Shown here piece by piece: positions 4,940-6,144 of a stretch of DNA of 6,144 bases. Under the pieces are notes generated by a model. That model worked only from the letters and a program-made list of their open reading frames with translations, was not told where the DNA came from and ran no database searches. This DNA is from a candidate division SR1 bacterium (lineage in GTDB: Bacteria; Patescibacteriota; Gracilibacteria; Absconditabacterales; Absconditicoccaceae): NCBI GenBank assembly GCA_007116275.1, contig SKIU01000078.1:1-6144 (forward strand), in the 5' to 3' direction. Made by a program: the position numbers and the translations under genes. The number at the start of each line of letters is the position of its first letter. Position 1 is the stretch's first letter.

Positions 4940-6144
4940 TTATTTATCCAGTAATGATTGGACAAGCTGTTCTAGTTCACTAATTCTTTGGTCTTGTTCC
5001 TGTACTTTCTCACCCAACGCTTGCAAAGCGACAAACATAACACCATCTATTTCTTGTGTCGAGAGTGTTAGATCTTTGTTTCCATGAGCAAAGATTTCGT
5101 TAAAGTCTTGTGCCATAGGTCCATAGTGGAGAATTTGTTCAGGGTCTCATTTATAATTCCAGGCAAAGAGTGGTAGTTGCATGAAACGACCTAGTATATC
5201 TTTTTTATCTATTGTAGTGATGTTTTCTTTTGCATCTCTATCAGATATGGATCCCCAAGAAGATGCGCCAGGAGCTAAGGATACTCACATAGATGCATTT
5301 GAGCTGAATAAATTGTATCATCCACTTGCACGCATAACTACTTGTCCTGGACTAGTGCTAGAGGTTGTTGTAGAACCATCTCACCAAACAAATGTATTTT
5401 CATGTGATGCAGATGTATCTTGTCCTCAAGCAATACTATAATTTGCCGAAGTAGTGTTGTTGCTTCAGCCGATCACAGTTGCAGCAAAACCAATACTTGA
5501 ATTATTTATTCCTCCAAGTATACTTGCATATTCTCCATTTGCGATATTATTTTCTCCCCCTCAGACAAATGCATAGGAATCTCTCGTTTCATTACCACTT
5601 CAACCTACAATAGCTGCCCCAACTCATAGTGTTATATTATTTATTCCTCCAGCTATACTAGAGTGCATTGCAAGTCAATGATTGTTGTCACCTCATCATA
5701 CAAATATATAGCTAGTAGTAGCTAGATTATTACGTCATCAAACAATAACACTACTTTCTCACAATGAAGTGTAGTTGTTGATTCATCATCCTATAAAAGA
5801 ACTGTCTCCAGTGATGTCGTTATTTAGTCCACCTACTATAACAGAGTCAGTCCCACTTAAGTTATTTTGCCTTCATCACAGTAAAGAAGACCAACTTCAT
5901 GCAAGAAAGTTGTCAAATCATCCTACCAAGACAGATTGGTTTCCATTTAGCTGATTATTCATCCCTCATAAGATCGATGATTCTCAGTGATGCATAATAT
6001 TTCATTCTCCACCTCGTATTGATGAACTAATACCATCTAATGCGTTTTCATATCATCATAGTATCGAAGATGTCGGACCATATAATCTATGGCTTCATCC
6101 TCCCAATATACTAGACATAGTTCAGGTTAATATATGTTCTGTTC
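4940..6144 (-). CDS. Repeat-rich fibre or surface protein with C-terminal peptidase_S74-type chaperone domain (N-terminus outside window)
   Basis: The last 400 residues are visible; the codon frame begins at 6142. Residues 10 to about 240 are sixteen tandem units of about 15 residues with consensus SSIxGGxNNxxxG, resembling the beta-roll repeats of YadA-like heads. A linker follows (TFVWGDG, then QVVMRASGG near 275, then APGASSWGSI). Next is an S74-type intramolecular chaperone domain starting SDRDAKENIT at residue 300, with WNYKGDP and HYGPMAQDF further on. The end is a coiled coil (about 370-400, heptad-like with ISELEQLVQSLL). In known S74 proteins this domain trimerises the fibre and cuts itself off at the Ser of the SD motif. 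Twenty-eight UGA codons are read as Gly, including five tandem UGA UGA pairs. By family knowledge it probably forms a trimeric cell-surface or fibre protein, but no signal peptide or anchor can be seen here. A prophage tail fibre is less likely because no phage genes flank it. Confidence 0.9.
5423..6115 (-). repeat. sixteen tandem 15-residue (45-bp) protein-coding repeats
   Basis: The Gly-Gly pair recurs with a step of 15 residues almost throughout, with single 14- and 16-residue steps. At the DNA level the copies are diverged, so the repeat is maintained at protein level. Small residues (S, A, G) and I/V/L alternate before the GG pair and Asn-Asn often follows it, as expected for stacked turns of a beta-roll or beta-solenoid. 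The GG pair is encoded by mixed GGN and UGA codons. Confidence 0.9.

Noticed and set aside
5181..5441. Plus-strand 86-residue open frame opposite the S74 gene
   Set aside because: It lies wholly antisense to a strongly supported coding region and has no recognisable features or ribosome site.
5423..6115. Regular repeats considered as a CRISPR array
   Set aside because: The period is 45 bases with diverged DNA and no constant repeat-spacer structure; conservation is at the protein level in one open frame.
194..6142. The frequent in-frame UGA codons as evidence of a pseudogene cluster
   Set aside because: UGA falls repeatedly on conserved glycines while frames are otherwise clean, motifs are intact and genes end in UAA or UAG. 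Random decay would produce frameshifts and all three stops.
194..6142. UGA as selenocysteine or tryptophan
   Set aside because: The affected alignment positions are family-invariant glycines, not Cys or Trp. UGG is still used for Trp, and the number and spread of UGA codons exclude selenocysteine.

Overview
This AT-rich window reads as seven protein genes only if UGA is translated as glycine (translation table 25). Under the standard code every one of them breaks into pieces. The breaks fall on family-invariant glycines: GVGLAAPQ of peptide deformylase, PGPFT of the YrdC/Sua5 fold and GHGGHS of RsmH. I count 56 in-frame UGA codons across the seven genes, while UAA and UAG remain the terminators. 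Glycine-UGA is known from the candidate phyla Gracilibacteria (BD1-5) and Absconditabacteria (SR1), so the source is almost certainly one of these small-genome bacteria. I cannot tell which from this window.

Layout, left to right. A tRNA-Ser(UGA) on the minus strand is cut by the left edge (1-74). It diverges from def, peptide deformylase (194-697, plus). Convergent with def is an unrecognised minus-strand gene (827-1462) whose frame continues past a UAA for 26 more codons. It has its own promoter, packed directly against the terminator of tRNA-Cys(GCA) (1602-1674, minus). Next comes a full-length two-domain TsaC/Sua5 threonylcarbamoyl-AMP synthase (1787-2743, minus). A short 55-base spacer separates it from a divergent FNR-type flavin oxidoreductase (2799-3524, plus).

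The FNR gene meets, with a 2-base gap, a minus-strand pair: rsmH (16S rRNA m4C1402 methyltransferase, 3966-4829) followed by a small membrane protein with FtsL architecture (3527-3886). This looks like a remnant of the dcw (division and cell wall) cluster. Upstream of rsmH, past a clear terminator, is the C-terminal 400 residues of a surface- or fibre-type protein (4940 to the right edge). It has sixteen repeats of about 15 residues of the SSIxGGxNN type, then a peptidase_S74-type intramolecular chaperone domain and a short coiled coil.

Functionally, most of the window is translation and division housekeeping: two tRNAs, N-terminal Met deformylation, tRNA t6A37 synthesis, rRNA methylation and a divisome scaffold. 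The probable surface protein, one orphan reductase and one unknown gene are the accessory part. No gene has a convincing Shine-Dalgarno sequence, and several starts sit close behind a -10-like element. No stretch longer than 300 bases lacks a gene. No mobile element, CRISPR array or rRNA was seen.
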